Assembly (NCBI GenBank): GCA_942491735.1
Contig: CALOCN010000008.1
Coordinates: 62,001 to 126,000, forward strand
Origin: CALOCN01 sp942491735
GTDB taxonomy: Bacteria; Eisenbacteria; RBG-16-71-46; JABDJR01
Reading direction: 5' to 3'
Length of the DNA: 64,000 nt
The position numbers and the translations under genes were made by a program. Below the pieces are notes generated by a model. That model was given only the letters and a program-made list of their open reading frames with translations, did no database searches and had not been told where the DNA came from. This document shows, in pieces, positions 50,496-59,511 of the stretch. Numbering within the stretch: the first letter of the stretch is position 1; each line of letters opens with the position of its first letter.

Positions 50496-53393
50496 TTACT
50501 CCAGTCGCACCACCTTGCGGGTGCTCTCCCCGTCCGGCGTGGAGAGCTTCACGAAGTACGCGCCACTCCCCACCGACAGACCCCGATCATCCACCCCGTC
50601 CCACGGCACCACGTGACTCCCCGCGGCCAGGTCGTTGTTCATCAGCTCGCGCACCTTGCGACCGCTCACATCGAACACCTCCACGCGCGCCCGCCCCTCG
50701 GCGGCCAGGTACAACTCGATCCGGGTGCTGGAACGGAACGGTTGCGGGAACACGCTGGTCAACCGGGTCAACGCGGGGTTCCCTCGCGGTGTGTCTACGG
50801 CGAGAATCCCCGGCGTGCTTCCCGGGTCGGCACTGTCCGAGCCCGCGTCGTCCTCGTCCCCGTCCAGATACCCGTCCAGATCCCGGTCGACCCCCATGCG
50901 CGGGCCTTCTCCAAACGGCACCGCGGTCAGGGTGACCGAGGCCCCCTGGCCGTTCACCGCGTCCATCAAGTCCTGGAAGGTCCACGTCCCCTCAAGCCGG
51001 TCGCTCTGGTACAGCCCGCCCGCACTGGGGCTCACCCACAGGAACCCGCGCTCCACCCCGTCGATGCGTCCGTGGGCAATGAGATCCACCCGCCCGGCCG
51101 CGGCCGCGTTCTGGAGCGAGTTCGCGCGGTCCAATGCAAAGGCGAGGTCCCCCACCTGGGTGTTGAGCGTGACCTCCTGGGCCAACGCCCCGTCCGCTCC
51201 GGTGGGGAACGAGCGCAGGAACGCCTTCATGTTGAAGTGCTGCTGGAACGGCAGGGTGAAGATGACAATGAACTCGTCGAGGTTCCGTTCCATCCCGTCG
51301 TGGAGGAACCCGAAGCCGCGCTTGTTGTTGGGCCCGGTGAAGTCGACGAACCCTTCCTTCTCGTAGAGATTGCGCAGCTGGGGCACCACGAAGTTCTGGT
51401 TACCGAACACGTTCCCCAGGAACTGCACGTCGTTGCCGGTTCCGGTGGGAAGCACATGACACCGCTCGCACAGGGTGTCGAACTGCGCCGCGCCCTGGGC
51501 CGGGTCGCCCCCCTGCTCGAACGGACCCTGGATGAGGTTGTCCAGATCGTTGAACGGGTTGGGCGGATAGAGCACGGCGAGGGTGAACGCCTCGAAGTCC
51601 AGCATGTCCTGGGTGGGAAGCTGCGACCCGCCCAGCAGGGACTCGAAGGCGCCGTTGAAGTCGGTGAAACCCAGCTTGTCCCCGCGCCAATGGAGCGGAT
51701 TGTGATCCTGGAGACCACGCAGGCTCTGGGTGACCATGGGCCCCTTGAGCGGGTGATAGTCGAAGGTGAACGGCGGGTTGGCATGGTTCAGGGTCACCAT
51801 GTCCCCGGCCGGGTTCCCCAGGTCCCAGGCGATGGCATCCATGTTGCCGCTGGGATGACACGAGGCACAGGCAAACGTGCCGTGCGCGCTCTCGGAGCCG
51901 GTGTAGAGAAACCGCCGTCCGTTCTTCACGTCGGTGGGGGTGGGATCCCAGTCGCTCTTGCCGATGGGCACCCACTCGCCGGTATCCCCGGTGAAGGGGT
52001 CAATGACATGCACCCGGTTCAGGAACCGGTTCACCATGAGGAGGTCGCCCCCCTTGATGGCGGCGCGATAGAAGATCTCCAGTTCCTCGGCCGACGTCCC
52101 CTTCCGGTCGCGCCCCGGGGCCTGTCCCAGGGGCTGCACCACCCCGGTCCCGCCCGGGAGCATAACCAGCCCCGTTCCACCTTCCGGCACCGACAGGCGA
52201 CGCTTCACCGCACCGTTGTTGGGGTTCAGCACGACGAGGCGCTCGCCGCCGATACCGGAAACATAGATCTCCCGCACCGTTCCGTTGCGGGCGATCAGGA
52301 CCTCGGTGGGTATGGCCAGGGATTGGTCCTTCAACGCCTGGGAGCTGGCCGGGTTGGGTAGGCCCGGAGGGCCAAAGCTGATGTGCGGGTTGAGCGGGAA
52401 CGCCTGGGGCGTGGTGGTGCCGGCGGGGACCTGGGTGATGCGGTTGCGGACCGCCTCCCCCTTGAGCTTGGGCTCGAACAGCACCTCGTTGAAGGCCTCG
52501 ATGTTGACCGCCCACACATCGCCGTTGCTGTTCACCGCCACGTCGTGAATGAGCGTGCCCACGCCGGTCACCGTGGTGGAGATCACCGGAACGGCGCTGG
52601 TCACGTCGATATGCACCAGATCGATGTCCAGGAGATCCCAGGTGATGAGCGGGCTCCAGTCGCCGCCCATCTCGTCCAGCCAGGCTCCACCCACCTTGCG
52701 CACGATCACCCCGTTGGTGGGCATGAGCGCAGGGTCCAGGTCGGGATTGAGGGGCGGGTCGAAGGGCGGGAGGTTCCCCGCGCCCCAGGGGTTGAGCGGA
52801 TCGTTGACCAACGCCCGGGAAGCAAAGGTGGTGTTGTTGCCGCTCTCGAACACCGAGACCCACACCCCGGTGCCGTTCTCGTCCAGGGCGAGACTCCGGG
52901 GATCGGCGCCGGGAATGTCGATGACCCCGAACAGGCTGTAGGGGAACTCCGCGTCACAGACAATGACCCGGTCTTCCTGGCTCAGGGAGAGAACCGCCCA
53001 CTTGGACCCGTCGTCCTCGATGGGATCGTCCACGAACACCACGTCGGTGGGTTCGTCCCCCACGTTGAGGGTATGCACCACCGTGCCCAGGGTCAGGTCC
53101 ACGATCGAGATGTCGTCGGAGAGATGGTTCACCACCCAGGCGGTGTTGCCGTCCTTGGCCCGCACCGTGACCGGGTCGATGCCCACCCGCACCTCGCGCA
53201 ACAACGCGAGCTCGTCCCCGGACTTGTCAAAGATCGAGAGCCGCGCGTCCGGCGTGTTGACGACCAGGACATAGTCGCCGACCCGTGCGATGGGATGGAC
53301 GTGGGGGGACTCGAACTGCGGGGGCTCGGCCTGTGCGGGTACACCGGTCAGGAGGCAGGCCGCAATGAGGGATACGGCAAAGCGGGTATTCAT
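50496..53393 (-). CDS. Exported beta-propeller c-type cytochrome with FlgD/T9SS C-terminus
   Basis: 965 residues from ATG 53393 (GAGGA upstream). Signal peptide to about 22. Residues about 30-480 are YVTN-type beta-propeller repeats (VGDYVLVVNTPDARLSIFD; WVVNHLSDDISIVDLTLGTV). Then come two haem c sites: CASCH (Cys509) and CERCH (Cys642), the second in a context like di-haem peroxidases (GAAQFDTLCERCHVLP). The C-terminal 90 residues (FPQPFRSSTRIELYLA, WDGVDDRGLSVGSGAYFVK) are the FlgD/T9SS sorting domain. It is probably a surface redox protein; the substrate is unknown. No other cytochrome genes are adjacent. Confidence 0.85.
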   Translation of the reverse strand: MNTRFAVSLIAACLLTGVPAQAEPPQFESPHVHPIARVGDYVLVVNTPDARLSIFDKSGDELALLREVRVGIDPVTVRAKDGNTAWVVNHLSDDISIVDLTLGTVVHTLNVGDEPTDVVFVDDPIEDDGSKWAVLSLSQEDRVIVCDAEFPYSLFGVIDIPGADPRSLALDENGTGVWVSVFESGNNTTFASRALVNDPLNPWGAGNLPPFDPPLNPDLDPALMPTNGVIVRKVGGAWLDEMGGDWSPLITWDLLDIDLVHIDVTSAVPVISTTVTGVGTLIHDVAVNSNGDVWAVNIEAFNEVLFEPKLKGEAVRNRITQVPAGTTTPQAFPLNPHISFGPPGLPNPASSQALKDQSLAIPTEVLIARNGTVREIYVSGIGGERLVVLNPNNGAVKRRLSVPEGGTGLVMLPGGTGVVQPLGQAPGRDRKGTSAEELEIFYRAAIKGGDLLMVNRFLNRVHVIDPFTGDTGEWVPIGKSDWDPTPTDVKNGRRFLYTGSESAHGTFACASCHPSGNMDAIAWDLGNPAGDMVTLNHANPPFTFDYHPLKGPMVTQSLRGLQDHNPLHWRGDKLGFTDFNGAFESLLGGSQLPTQDMLDFEAFTLAVLYPPNPFNDLDNLIQGPFEQGGDPAQGAAQFDTLCERCHVLPTGTGNDVQFLGNVFGNQNFVVPQLRNLYEKEGFVDFTGPNNKRGFGFLHDGMERNLDEFIVIFTLPFQQHFNMKAFLRSFPTGADGALAQEVTLNTQVGDLAFALDRANSLQNAAAAGRVDLIAHGRIDGVERGFLWVSPSAGGLYQSDRLEGTWTFQDLMDAVNGQGASVTLTAVPFGEGPRMGVDRDLDGYLDGDEDDAGSDSADPGSTPGILAVDTPRGNPALTRLTSVFPQPFRSSTRIELYLAAEGRARVEVFDVSGRKVRELMNNDLAAGSHVVPWDGVDDRGLSVGSGAYFVKLSTPDGESTRKVVRLE

Positions 53394-53531
53394 GGCAACG
53401 ATCCTCTCCATGCCACGGGTGGGGCCGGAGGGGGACCCCGGCAACGCGTGTGTTCAGGGAGATGGGACGCCGGAAGCCGGTCTGATACACCCGTTCGCGG
53501 GGTTGCCATCGGATCCCTTCGGGAATCCGCT

Positions 53532-53537
53532 TACAAT
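53532..53537 (+). promoter_or_regulatory. -10 candidate before the cyclase-family gene
   Basis: TACAAT, 44 bases before ATG 53582. A UUCG-loop hairpin (53510-53529) lies just upstream. No clear -35. Confidence 0.4.
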
Positions 53538-53581
53538 CGCCCCACGGCTCCCGTAATCTGCCCCGACAGGAGGAACAACCG

Positions 53582-54415
53582 ATGACCCGTCGCCTAGGGA
53601 CCGCGTCCCTGCTCGCCCTCTCCGCCCTGGTCGCTGCCTGTGGAAGCGAACCCCAGGAGACGATGTACGCTGAACCGATGCCAGCGCCTCCGATCATCGG
53701 CATCGACGAGACCCGGGTTATTGATCTCACCCACCCCTTCGACGCGGACGCCATCTACTGGCCCACCGCCCAGCCCTTCGAGTTGACCGTGGATGCTCAC
53801 GGCTACTCGGAAGACAGCACCTGGTACGCGAGCAACCAGTTCCGGGCCTCGGAGCACGGCGGCACGCACATGGACGCGCCCATCCACTTCGCGGCGGAGG
53901 GTCTGACCAACGAGGCCATTCCCCTCGAGCAACTGATGGGACCCGCGGTGGTCATCGACGTCAGCGATTTCTGTGAGAAGGACCCCGATTATCAGCTACA
54001 GGTGAAGGACATCGAGGGATGGGAGTCCATGTACGGGCAGATCCCCGAGGGGGCCATCGTGTTCATGCGCACGGGATGGCATCGCAAGTGGGGGGACCGG
54101 GAAGCCTATTTCGGCAGCGCGACCTGGCAGGACCCGACGACCCTGCACTTCCCGGGGTTCAGCGAAGAGGTGGCGCGGTTCCTCACCGAGGAACGTTCGA
54201 TTGACGCGGTGGGGCTGGACACGCCGTCCATCGACTCCGGCGCCTCGACCGGGTTCCTGGCACACCGGGTCTTCGCGGGGGCCAACATGCCGGGATTCGA
54301 GAACGTGGCTCACCTGAACCGGATCCCGGATCAGGGTGCGTTCATCATCGCCCTACCCATGATGATCACGGGAGGGACGGGCGGTCCGCTGCGGATTGTG
54401 GCGCTGGTGCCCTAG
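53582..54415 (+). CDS. Cyclase-family (kynurenine-formamidase-like) lipoprotein
   Basis: 277 residues. Lipobox LVAAC (Cys20) after a short signal, so it is membrane-anchored on the outer side. The domain carries the cyclase signature SEHGGTHMDAPIHFA with metal His/Asp residues, and VIDLTHPFD near the start. The family (PF04199) hydrolyses amide or lactone bonds; known members include kynurenine formamidase and isatin hydrolase. A lipoprotein version implies an extracytoplasmic substrate. AGGAGG lies ideally before the ATG. No tryptophan-pathway genes are adjacent. Confidence 0.88.
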   Translation: MTRRLGTASLLALSALVAACGSEPQETMYAEPMPAPPIIGIDETRVIDLTHPFDADAIYWPTAQPFELTVDAHGYSEDSTWYASNQFRASEHGGTHMDAPIHFAAEGLTNEAIPLEQLMGPAVVIDVSDFCEKDPDYQLQVKDIEGWESMYGQIPEGAIVFMRTGWHRKWGDREAYFGSATWQDPTTLHFPGFSEEVARFLTEERSIDAVGLDTPSIDSGASTGFLAHRVFAGANMPGFENVAHLNRIPDQGAFIIALPMMITGGTGGPLRIVALVP

Positions 54416-54419
54416 GGGA

Positions 54420-54506
54420 CTACCAGGACCATCCGGAGAAGAGCGAGAGCAGGATGATGAAGATGCTCAGAAACGCTGCGTAGAAGTAATAGCCCAAGTC
54501 ACCCAT
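54420..54506 (-). CDS. 28-residue single-helix membrane peptide
   Basis: ATG at 54506 preceded by GAGGA at 7 bases, then 28 codons and TAG. The product has an acidic start (MGDLGYYFY), one membrane helix (AAFLSIFIILLSLF) and ends SGWSW. The ideal ribosome binding site, the hydrophobic pattern and the aromatic residues at both membrane edges argue that it is real. Function unknown; its size is like regulatory or stabilising small membrane proteins. It is convergent with the cyclase-family gene, 4 bases apart. Confidence 0.65.
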   Translation of the reverse strand: MGDLGYYFYAAFLSIFIILLSLFSGWSW

Positions 54507-54843
54507 TGTCTTATCCTCAAAGGTTTGTGGCCGACGATCTCCAACGGCCCTATTCCGCGCTAACGGGCCACATCAAGTTCAGCGGTGGATGTTCGCCGAG
54601 AGGGCGCCGGGTTGTCAACCAAAGGAGACAGCCCCCCACATCCTAGCCTGTAAGGCGTTGTGTACAAGACACTTAAAGAGCTGACCCTGTCGCCTTCCCG
54701 TTCGCTCCATGCCCCTGCCACATCGTACCCTTGCCATCTCCCAGGAACCGGCGCAGGGTGGGTGGGTATTAGGCTGCGGGACGCACGTGCGGCCGGGGGG
54801 GCCATCCGTTCACCCGGACGACGCGTCGCAACGAAAGGTCCAA
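54507..54843. other. 337-base intergenic region with repeat-like elements
   Basis: No gene seen. It holds a diverged copy of the 18-bp near-palindrome (54613-54630) and a lower-GC stretch (about 54650-54700) including a short TTGTGTACAA palindrome. This stretch resembles, by eye, degraded REP-type intergenic repeats, but I see no transposase. The promoter of the barrel-like gene at 54844 must lie in the right half; no clear -10 is visible. Confidence 0.4.
54613..54630. repeat. 18-bp near-palindrome, diverged copy (TGTCAACCAAAGGAGACA)
   Basis: Matches the 46291 and 49690 copies at the outer TGTC/AGACA arms and at ACC/GG, but the centre is AAA. It lies about 115 bases upstream of the 28-residue peptide gene on the minus strand. 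Confidence 0.4.
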
Positions 54844-55479
54844 ATGCGCTGGATCGACCGGACCCGAGGACGGGGCGTTGGGACGGTACTCGCTCTCACC
54901 CTCGGTGTGTTGCTCACGCACGGCTCCGCCGTCGCGGGCCAGGCCCACAACCTGGAGCTTGGCGGCGGGATGCGGATCCCCTTCGACGGCGACCTGCGCA
55001 CGGTGTTCGGCAGTTCCCTGATGGGAAGCCTCGCCTACAGCACCGCCATCAACCCGGCGGGGACACGGGTCTTTATCGAGGTGGGATACAGCCGGGGATC
55101 CGGCCAGCTGGTTACCTCGTTCGACCCCACCTTCAAGGTTCCCGAGTCCGAACGCTGGCTCGTGCCCATCGCCCTGGGCATCATGACCAACCCTTTCCCC
55201 AAGGGCTCGCAGAGCAGCGTGGGGATCGGCCTGGGGGCGGGCTTCATGAACATGCTTACCGGGTTCACGGACCACAACGGCGAGTCCTACACCGGCCCCG
55301 CCTTCGGCATCTTCGCCGACCTGCGCCCGGAAGTCCGGATCAGCAACCGCTGGAACGTATGGGTCCGCCAGCGCATTACCCTCGTCACCGACGTGAACTA
55401 CGGCCGCGGCGTCGGTGAATTCAACTACAGCGGGACCAGCATCATGCTGGGCCTGCGCTACAGGCTGAACGCTCCCTAG
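54844..55479 (+). CDS. Outer-membrane beta-barrel-like protein
   Basis: 211 residues from ATG 54844 (AAAGG upstream). Signal peptide to about residue 32 (AVAGQ). The mature chain has amphipathic beta strands (NLELGGGMRI, TRVFIEVGYSRGSG, SVGIGLGAGFMNML, SIMLGLRYRL). It fits a small outer-membrane barrel; the last strand ends in RLNAP rather than Phe, which is atypical. 10 bases before the DUF2330 gene on the same strand, so probably one operon. Confidence 0.65.
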   Translation: MRWIDRTRGRGVGTVLALTLGVLLTHGSAVAGQAHNLELGGGMRIPFDGDLRTVFGSSLMGSLAYSTAINPAGTRVFIEVGYSRGSGQLVTSFDPTFKVPESERWLVPIALGIMTNPFPKGSQSSVGIGLGAGFMNMLTGFTDHNGESYTGPAFGIFADLRPEVRISNRWNVWVRQRITLVTDVNYGRGVGEFNYSGTSIMLGLRYRLNAP

Positions 55480-55489
55480 GAGTCCCGAG

Positions 55490-56512
55490 ATGCGACACAT
55501 TCTCCTCGCCATCCTGGCCCTGCTGCTGATTCCCTCGACGGGTTGGGCCATCTGCGTCTGCTTCCCTTGTGACGACTGTAACCTGCTCAACGCCGGACAG
55601 ATGAACTTCGTGGTCATGGACCGCGAGGCCGGAACGGTCGACCTCGTTCCCAACATCCGCATCATCGGGAACGCCGACGATTTCGCCCTGGTGGTCCCCA
55701 CTCCCTCGGTGCCCACCATCACCGAGGCTCCGGTCACCATCTGGGACGAAGCGCTGGCCCTGACCGCGCCGGTGTGGCTCAACTCGACGTCCAGCGGCCG
55801 GACCGGTTGCGGGGGCAGCGACGTCCTGGGCACCGTGGTTCCAACCGACGAGAACACGCGGGACGACGACGGTGTGGACATCATTGCCCACCAGAAGGTG
55901 GGCGCGTTTCTGGCCACCACCATCCAGAGCGACGACCCGAGACAGCTCGTGCAGTGGCTCCTCGACAACAACTTCTCCATCAGCGGTCTTTCGCCCGAGC
56001 TGTTGCGCCCCCTGGTCGAAGCCGATTGGGTGTTCACCGCGATGAAGCTCGACACCGACAAGGTGACCGCGCCGGATCGCTGGGATGCCAACGTGGACCC
56101 GGTGCGCTTCACCTACGACGCACGGAGCCTGGACGTGCCGCTTCCCCTCTTCACCGTGAACCGCGCCGGCCAGCTGCCCATGGCCTTCTTTATCGTCGAT
56201 GACATCAAGACCACCTTCCCCGGGTTCACCACCACCTACGCCAACCGGATCGACGACGAGGAGTTCGCGGCCATCGCCGAGACCTATCCCACCGTGGCCG
56301 AGTTCGTCGCACCCGGTCGATTCCTCACCCGGCTGGACCACACCTTCGTCGAGGACCGTGAGCTGGAGGAGCCCATCCGGCTTACCCAGGCCGAGGATGA
56401 CCGGGAGTTCCGGCGCACCCGGTCCTTCGGGTTCTCCGCCGTCCCGGTCTGGATGCTGGTCGCCGGAGGCGGCATTCTCCTCATGCGGCGGCGGAATCGA
56501 GGACGGGGCTAA
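55490..56512 (+). CDS. DUF2330 exported membrane-anchored protein
   Basis: 340 residues. Signal peptide to about 20 (GWA-I), a Cys-rich start (CVCFPCDDCNLL), then the DUF2330 signature FVVMDREAGTVDLVPNIRI and DDFALVVPTPSVPTI. A C-terminal membrane helix (VWMLVAGGGILLM) is followed by RRRNRGR. Members of the family are of unknown function, found mostly in bacteria with large envelope proteomes. AGGAG precedes the ATG. It follows the barrel gene closely. Confidence 0.82.
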   Translation: MRHILLAILALLLIPSTGWAICVCFPCDDCNLLNAGQMNFVVMDREAGTVDLVPNIRIIGNADDFALVVPTPSVPTITEAPVTIWDEALALTAPVWLNSTSSGRTGCGGSDVLGTVVPTDENTRDDDGVDIIAHQKVGAFLATTIQSDDPRQLVQWLLDNNFSISGLSPELLRPLVEADWVFTAMKLDTDKVTAPDRWDANVDPVRFTYDARSLDVPLPLFTVNRAGQLPMAFFIVDDIKTTFPGFTTTYANRIDDEEFAAIAETYPTVAEFVAPGRFLTRLDHTFVEDRELEEPIRLTQAEDDREFRRTRSFGFSAVPVWMLVAGGGILLMRRRNRGRG

Positions 56513-56687
56513 CCGCCCGCAGGGACTCGCCAGGCAGGGGCCGGGGTATTACGAGTCCCCTGCTTCCCGCCGATAAGGAAGGAGCCTCTGTGCCTTCCGG
56601 GTGAACGCACCCAGCCAATCCCGGGCTTGTCGGACGGGCACCAGGGTGCTTTTCTTTGCATCCCCTCTTGGCTCAGGAGTCTCCCGC

Positions 56688-58055
56688 ATGAACATCCCGT
56701 CCCACGGATCGCTTCGCCTGCTGCTTGCCGCCGCCTCCTGTGCGGTCGGCTTCGCCGTCCCCGCCGCGGCGCAGGCGGAAGAACCGGAAACGACCGCCAC
56801 CCAGAACCTGATCGAGGTCGCCGACGAGGTGGCCAAGGAGGTCGAGGAGCTTCGCGGCTGGTCCTTCAAGGAGCCGGTCAAGAAGGCGGTCTACTCCGAG
56901 GACGAACTACGCGCCTTCCTCAACAAGAAGCTGTGGGAAGAGGAGTACCCCGAAGAGAAGCTCGAGCACCTCCAGGCTTTTCTCCACATGACCGGCCTCG
57001 TTCCTCCGGACACCGATCTGCGCAGCACCATCGTGGACGTGCTCATGAACCAGATCGGCGGGTTCTACGACCCCCCCACCAAGTCCTTCTACATGATCCA
57101 GCGCGAGGGGGTGGAGTGGGGCCCGCTCATTGACCGCATTCTCATTGCCCACGAGCTGACCCACGCCCTGGACGACCAGCACGTGGACCTGGAAGGGACC
57201 ATGGCCGCGGCGGAACGCACCGAGGACGTGGAATTTGCCCTGGGCTCGGTGGTGGAGGGGTCCGCCACCGCGCTCATGAGTCGCTATGTGGCCAACATGC
57301 AGCTCTCGGGCGAGCTGACCATGGAAGACCTCAACGAGCTGGTGAAGTCCGAAGAAGAGCGGGGCGATGTGTTCTTCGAGGCGCCCCCCTACTTCCGCAC
57401 CCTGCTCGCCCGCTACAACCTGGGCATGCTGTTCATCGTGCGCGGGAACATGATGACCCTCATGAGCCCCACCGGGGGCGAGACGGTGGGCAAGAATCTC
57501 AAGAAGGCCATGGCCAACCCGCCCCGGTCCTCCGAGCAGATCCTCCACCCGGAGCGGTACTGGGATCCGGCCCAGCGGGACGAGCCGGTGGTGGCCGACG
57601 ACGACTTCTCGCGCAGCCTGTTCGCCGATGCCGGCTTCCAGGTTGCCGCGGTCAACACCGCGGGCGAGATCGGAATGGGCGTCCTCACCACCCCGGCCGA
57701 CAAGGCCTTCAACATGATGGACGCGGTCTCGGCCGACGGCTGGACCAACAGCGCGTCCACCGGCTGGGGCGGCGACCGGTTCTACCTGCTGGAGCCCATC
57801 GTCCTGGAGCGGGGATCGGAATCCGGGACCTACCGGGGCGCCTGGATCACCGCCTGGGACACCCCCGAGGATCGCGAGGAGTTCGTGAAGGCCTACGAGG
57901 CCACGGTCGCCTCCGAGGATCGCCACCGGGTGGACCTCAGCGACCGGGTGAGCGTGTTTCTCTACGGGATGACCCCGACCGAGAAGGACAAGGTGGCCAG
58001 GACCCTCGAGCTCAAGCCGCCGCACCTGACCAAGAAGGAACGCCCTTTCAAGTAG
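56688..58055 (+). CDS. Exported gluzincin-like metallopeptidase
   Basis: 455 residues from ATG 56688 (AGGAG upstream). Signal peptide to about 27. IAHELTHALDDQHVDL contains HExxH (His155, Glu156, His159), and VVEGSATALM about 30 residues later offers the third zinc ligand Glu. Upstream NQIGGFYDPPTKSFYMI is a conserved feature of this predicted periplasmic peptidase group. The C-terminal half has no recognised domain. Substrate unknown. It is followed by a GNAT gene 35 bases downstream and by a degenerate peptidase-like gene, possibly one transcription unit. Confidence 0.85.
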   Translation: MNIPSHGSLRLLLAAASCAVGFAVPAAAQAEEPETTATQNLIEVADEVAKEVEELRGWSFKEPVKKAVYSEDELRAFLNKKLWEEEYPEEKLEHLQAFLHMTGLVPPDTDLRSTIVDVLMNQIGGFYDPPTKSFYMIQREGVEWGPLIDRILIAHELTHALDDQHVDLEGTMAAAERTEDVEFALGSVVEGSATALMSRYVANMQLSGELTMEDLNELVKSEEERGDVFFEAPPYFRTLLARYNLGMLFIVRGNMMTLMSPTGGETVGKNLKKAMANPPRSSEQILHPERYWDPAQRDEPVVADDDFSRSLFADAGFQVAAVNTAGEIGMGVLTTPADKAFNMMDAVSADGWTNSASTGWGGDRFYLLEPIVLERGSESGTYRGAWITAWDTPEDREEFVKAYEATVASEDRHRVDLSDRVSVFLYGMTPTEKDKVARTLELKPPHLTKKERPFK

Positions 58056-58090
58056 CGGCCCGCACGCCGGCGCGCTGCACGGGAGATCGC

Positions 58091-58558
58091 ATGTCGGACC
58101 GCGTTGCCATTGCCAAGGCCGGGCCGGAAGCTGTCGCCGACTGCGAGGCGATCCTGCGCGCCCTTCCGGGTTGGTTCGGTCTGGAGGAGGCCATCGTGGG
58201 CTATCGCCGCGACCTCGAGACCATGGAGACCTGGACCGCGAGGGACGACGACCGGGTGATCGGGTTCATCACGGTGAACCGCCGGTTCCCCACCAGCGCC
58301 GAGCTCCAGGTGCTGGGTGTGCTGGAGGCCTATCACCGCCGGGGCGTGGGTCGCCGGTTGCTGCACCACGTGGAGACGGCCCTGCGCAAGGATGGGGTGC
58401 GATTCCTCCAGGTGAAGACCCTCAGCCCAGCCCGGGAGAACGCGGAGTACGCCCGCACCCGGGCGTTCTATCGGGCCATGGGGTACCACCCGCTGGAGGA
58501 GTTTCCGACCCTGTGGGACCCGGCCAATCCGGCCTTGCAGTTCATCAAGGCGCTTTAG
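58091..58558 (+). CDS. GNAT-family N-acetyltransferase
   Basis: 155 residues. Acetyl-CoA-binding motif A is LGVLEAYHRRGVGRRLLHHVE (the RRGVGR core binds the pyrophosphate), with a preceding beta strand GFITVNRRF and a C-terminal FYRAMGYHPLEEFPTLWDP typical of small-molecule or protein acetyltransferases. GGAGA precedes the ATG. Acceptor unknown. It is closely followed by the next gene, whose -10 overlaps its stop. Confidence 0.9.
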   Translation: MSDRVAIAKAGPEAVADCEAILRALPGWFGLEEAIVGYRRDLETMETWTARDDDRVIGFITVNRRFPTSAELQVLGVLEAYHRRGVGRRLLHHVETALRKDGVRFLQVKTLSPARENAEYARTRAFYRAMGYHPLEEFPTLWDPANPALQFIKAL

Positions 58559-58560
58559 CG

Positions 58561-58566
58561 TAGAAT
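58561..58566 (+). promoter_or_regulatory. Leaderless-type -10 before the degenerate peptidase-like gene
   Basis: TAGAAT, seven bases (GGAGCGC), ATG 58574. It decides the start in favour of 58574 over an ATG at 58565, which lies inside the hexamer. Confidence 0.4.
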
Positions 58567-58573
58567 GGAGCGC

Positions 58574-59506
58574 ATGATGTGGCACCTCTCCCAGCGCGAC
58601 GACTGGTTCCCCGAGCAGCTCGGTCTGCCCCGCCCCGAATGGGATCTCATTGGCGGTTGGATCGACGAGCACGTTCCCGAGGCCGAGCAGGGGGACGCCT
58701 ACACCCAGGTGGCCAAGGAGTGGCTGGACCGGCTGGGCGGCGCCTTCCCCGAGGACTACCGGATCGTCGAAACGGAGGACTTCCTGGTCCTCACCGCCCA
58801 GTCCGAGCGGGATACGGACCTGCTGCTCGCCTTCGCCACCACCAACCGCGCCCGGGTGGCCGAGATTCTCGAGGACGTCACGGTACGGGACGTGTCCGGC
58901 AAGGACGTGCTCCTGGTCATCGAGACCGAGGAGGACTACTACCGCTACGCCTCGCACTTCTACCCGGAGGAAGGCGAGTTCGGCGCGTCCAACGGGATGT
59001 ACGTGGCGGACGGGTACGGACACTTCCTGCTCTGGAACCACGACCTGGCCGACATGCAGGCGAACCTCGCCTACCAGCTGGCCCACGCCTGGCTGGAAAC
59101 CCTCCCCATTCCGGAGTGGCTGGACCGGGGCCTCTGTCTCACCCTGGAGTCCGAGCTGGTGGGACGCGATCAGCTCTGGATGGACGACGAACTCAAGGAA
59201 GCGCACCTGGAGGCGTGGAACGAGGAATCCATCCAGGGGCTGTGGACCGGGGGGATCTTCTACCTCAGCGAGGAGTGGGCCGCCCTCTCGGATGGGCTGG
59301 CCGAGATCCTGGTGCGGTTCCTGCTCGAGGACAAGGACCGGTTCCAGGCGTTCCTCAAGAGTGCGGTGTACGAGGACGGCGGTGAAGCTGCGGCGCTTGC
59401 CGTCTACGAACGCGGCCTCGGCACGTTCGTGGAACCGTTCCTGGGCGACGGCGAGTGGACCCCGGATCCGGAGGTGCTGCAGGCGTACTTCGCCCAGGGG
59501 GAATAG
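58574..59506 (+). CDS. Degenerate gluzincin-like (peptidase-MA-type) cytoplasmic protein
   Basis: 310 residues, no signal peptide. Around residue 175 the sequence AYQLAHAWLETLPIPEWLDRG aligns by eye with the HExxHxx..LPxWxxEGxA core of peptidase-MA proteins, but the first His-Glu is Tyr-Gln and the second Glu is Arg. Two of three zinc ligands and the catalytic base are therefore lost. It is probably a pseudo-peptidase with a binding or scaffold role. Very acidic and Trp-rich. It follows the GNAT gene and an intact exported peptidase. The start at 58574 is chosen by the -10 spacing and by the GGAG. Confidence 0.6.
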   Translation: MMWHLSQRDDWFPEQLGLPRPEWDLIGGWIDEHVPEAEQGDAYTQVAKEWLDRLGGAFPEDYRIVETEDFLVLTAQSERDTDLLLAFATTNRARVAEILEDVTVRDVSGKDVLLVIETEEDYYRYASHFYPEEGEFGASNGMYVADGYGHFLLWNHDLADMQANLAYQLAHAWLETLPIPEWLDRGLCLTLESELVGRDQLWMDDELKEAHLEAWNEESIQGLWTGGIFYLSEEWAALSDGLAEILVRFLLEDKDRFQAFLKSAVYEDGGEAAALAVYERGLGTFVEPFLGDGEWTPDPEVLQAYFAQGE

Positions 59507-59511
59507 TCCTC

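Noticed and set aside
56560..56670. Terminator before the metallopeptidase gene (GCAC-CAGG-GTGC followed by TTTTCTTT)
   Set aside because: The stem is only four base pairs, so I do not call it despite the T-rich tail.
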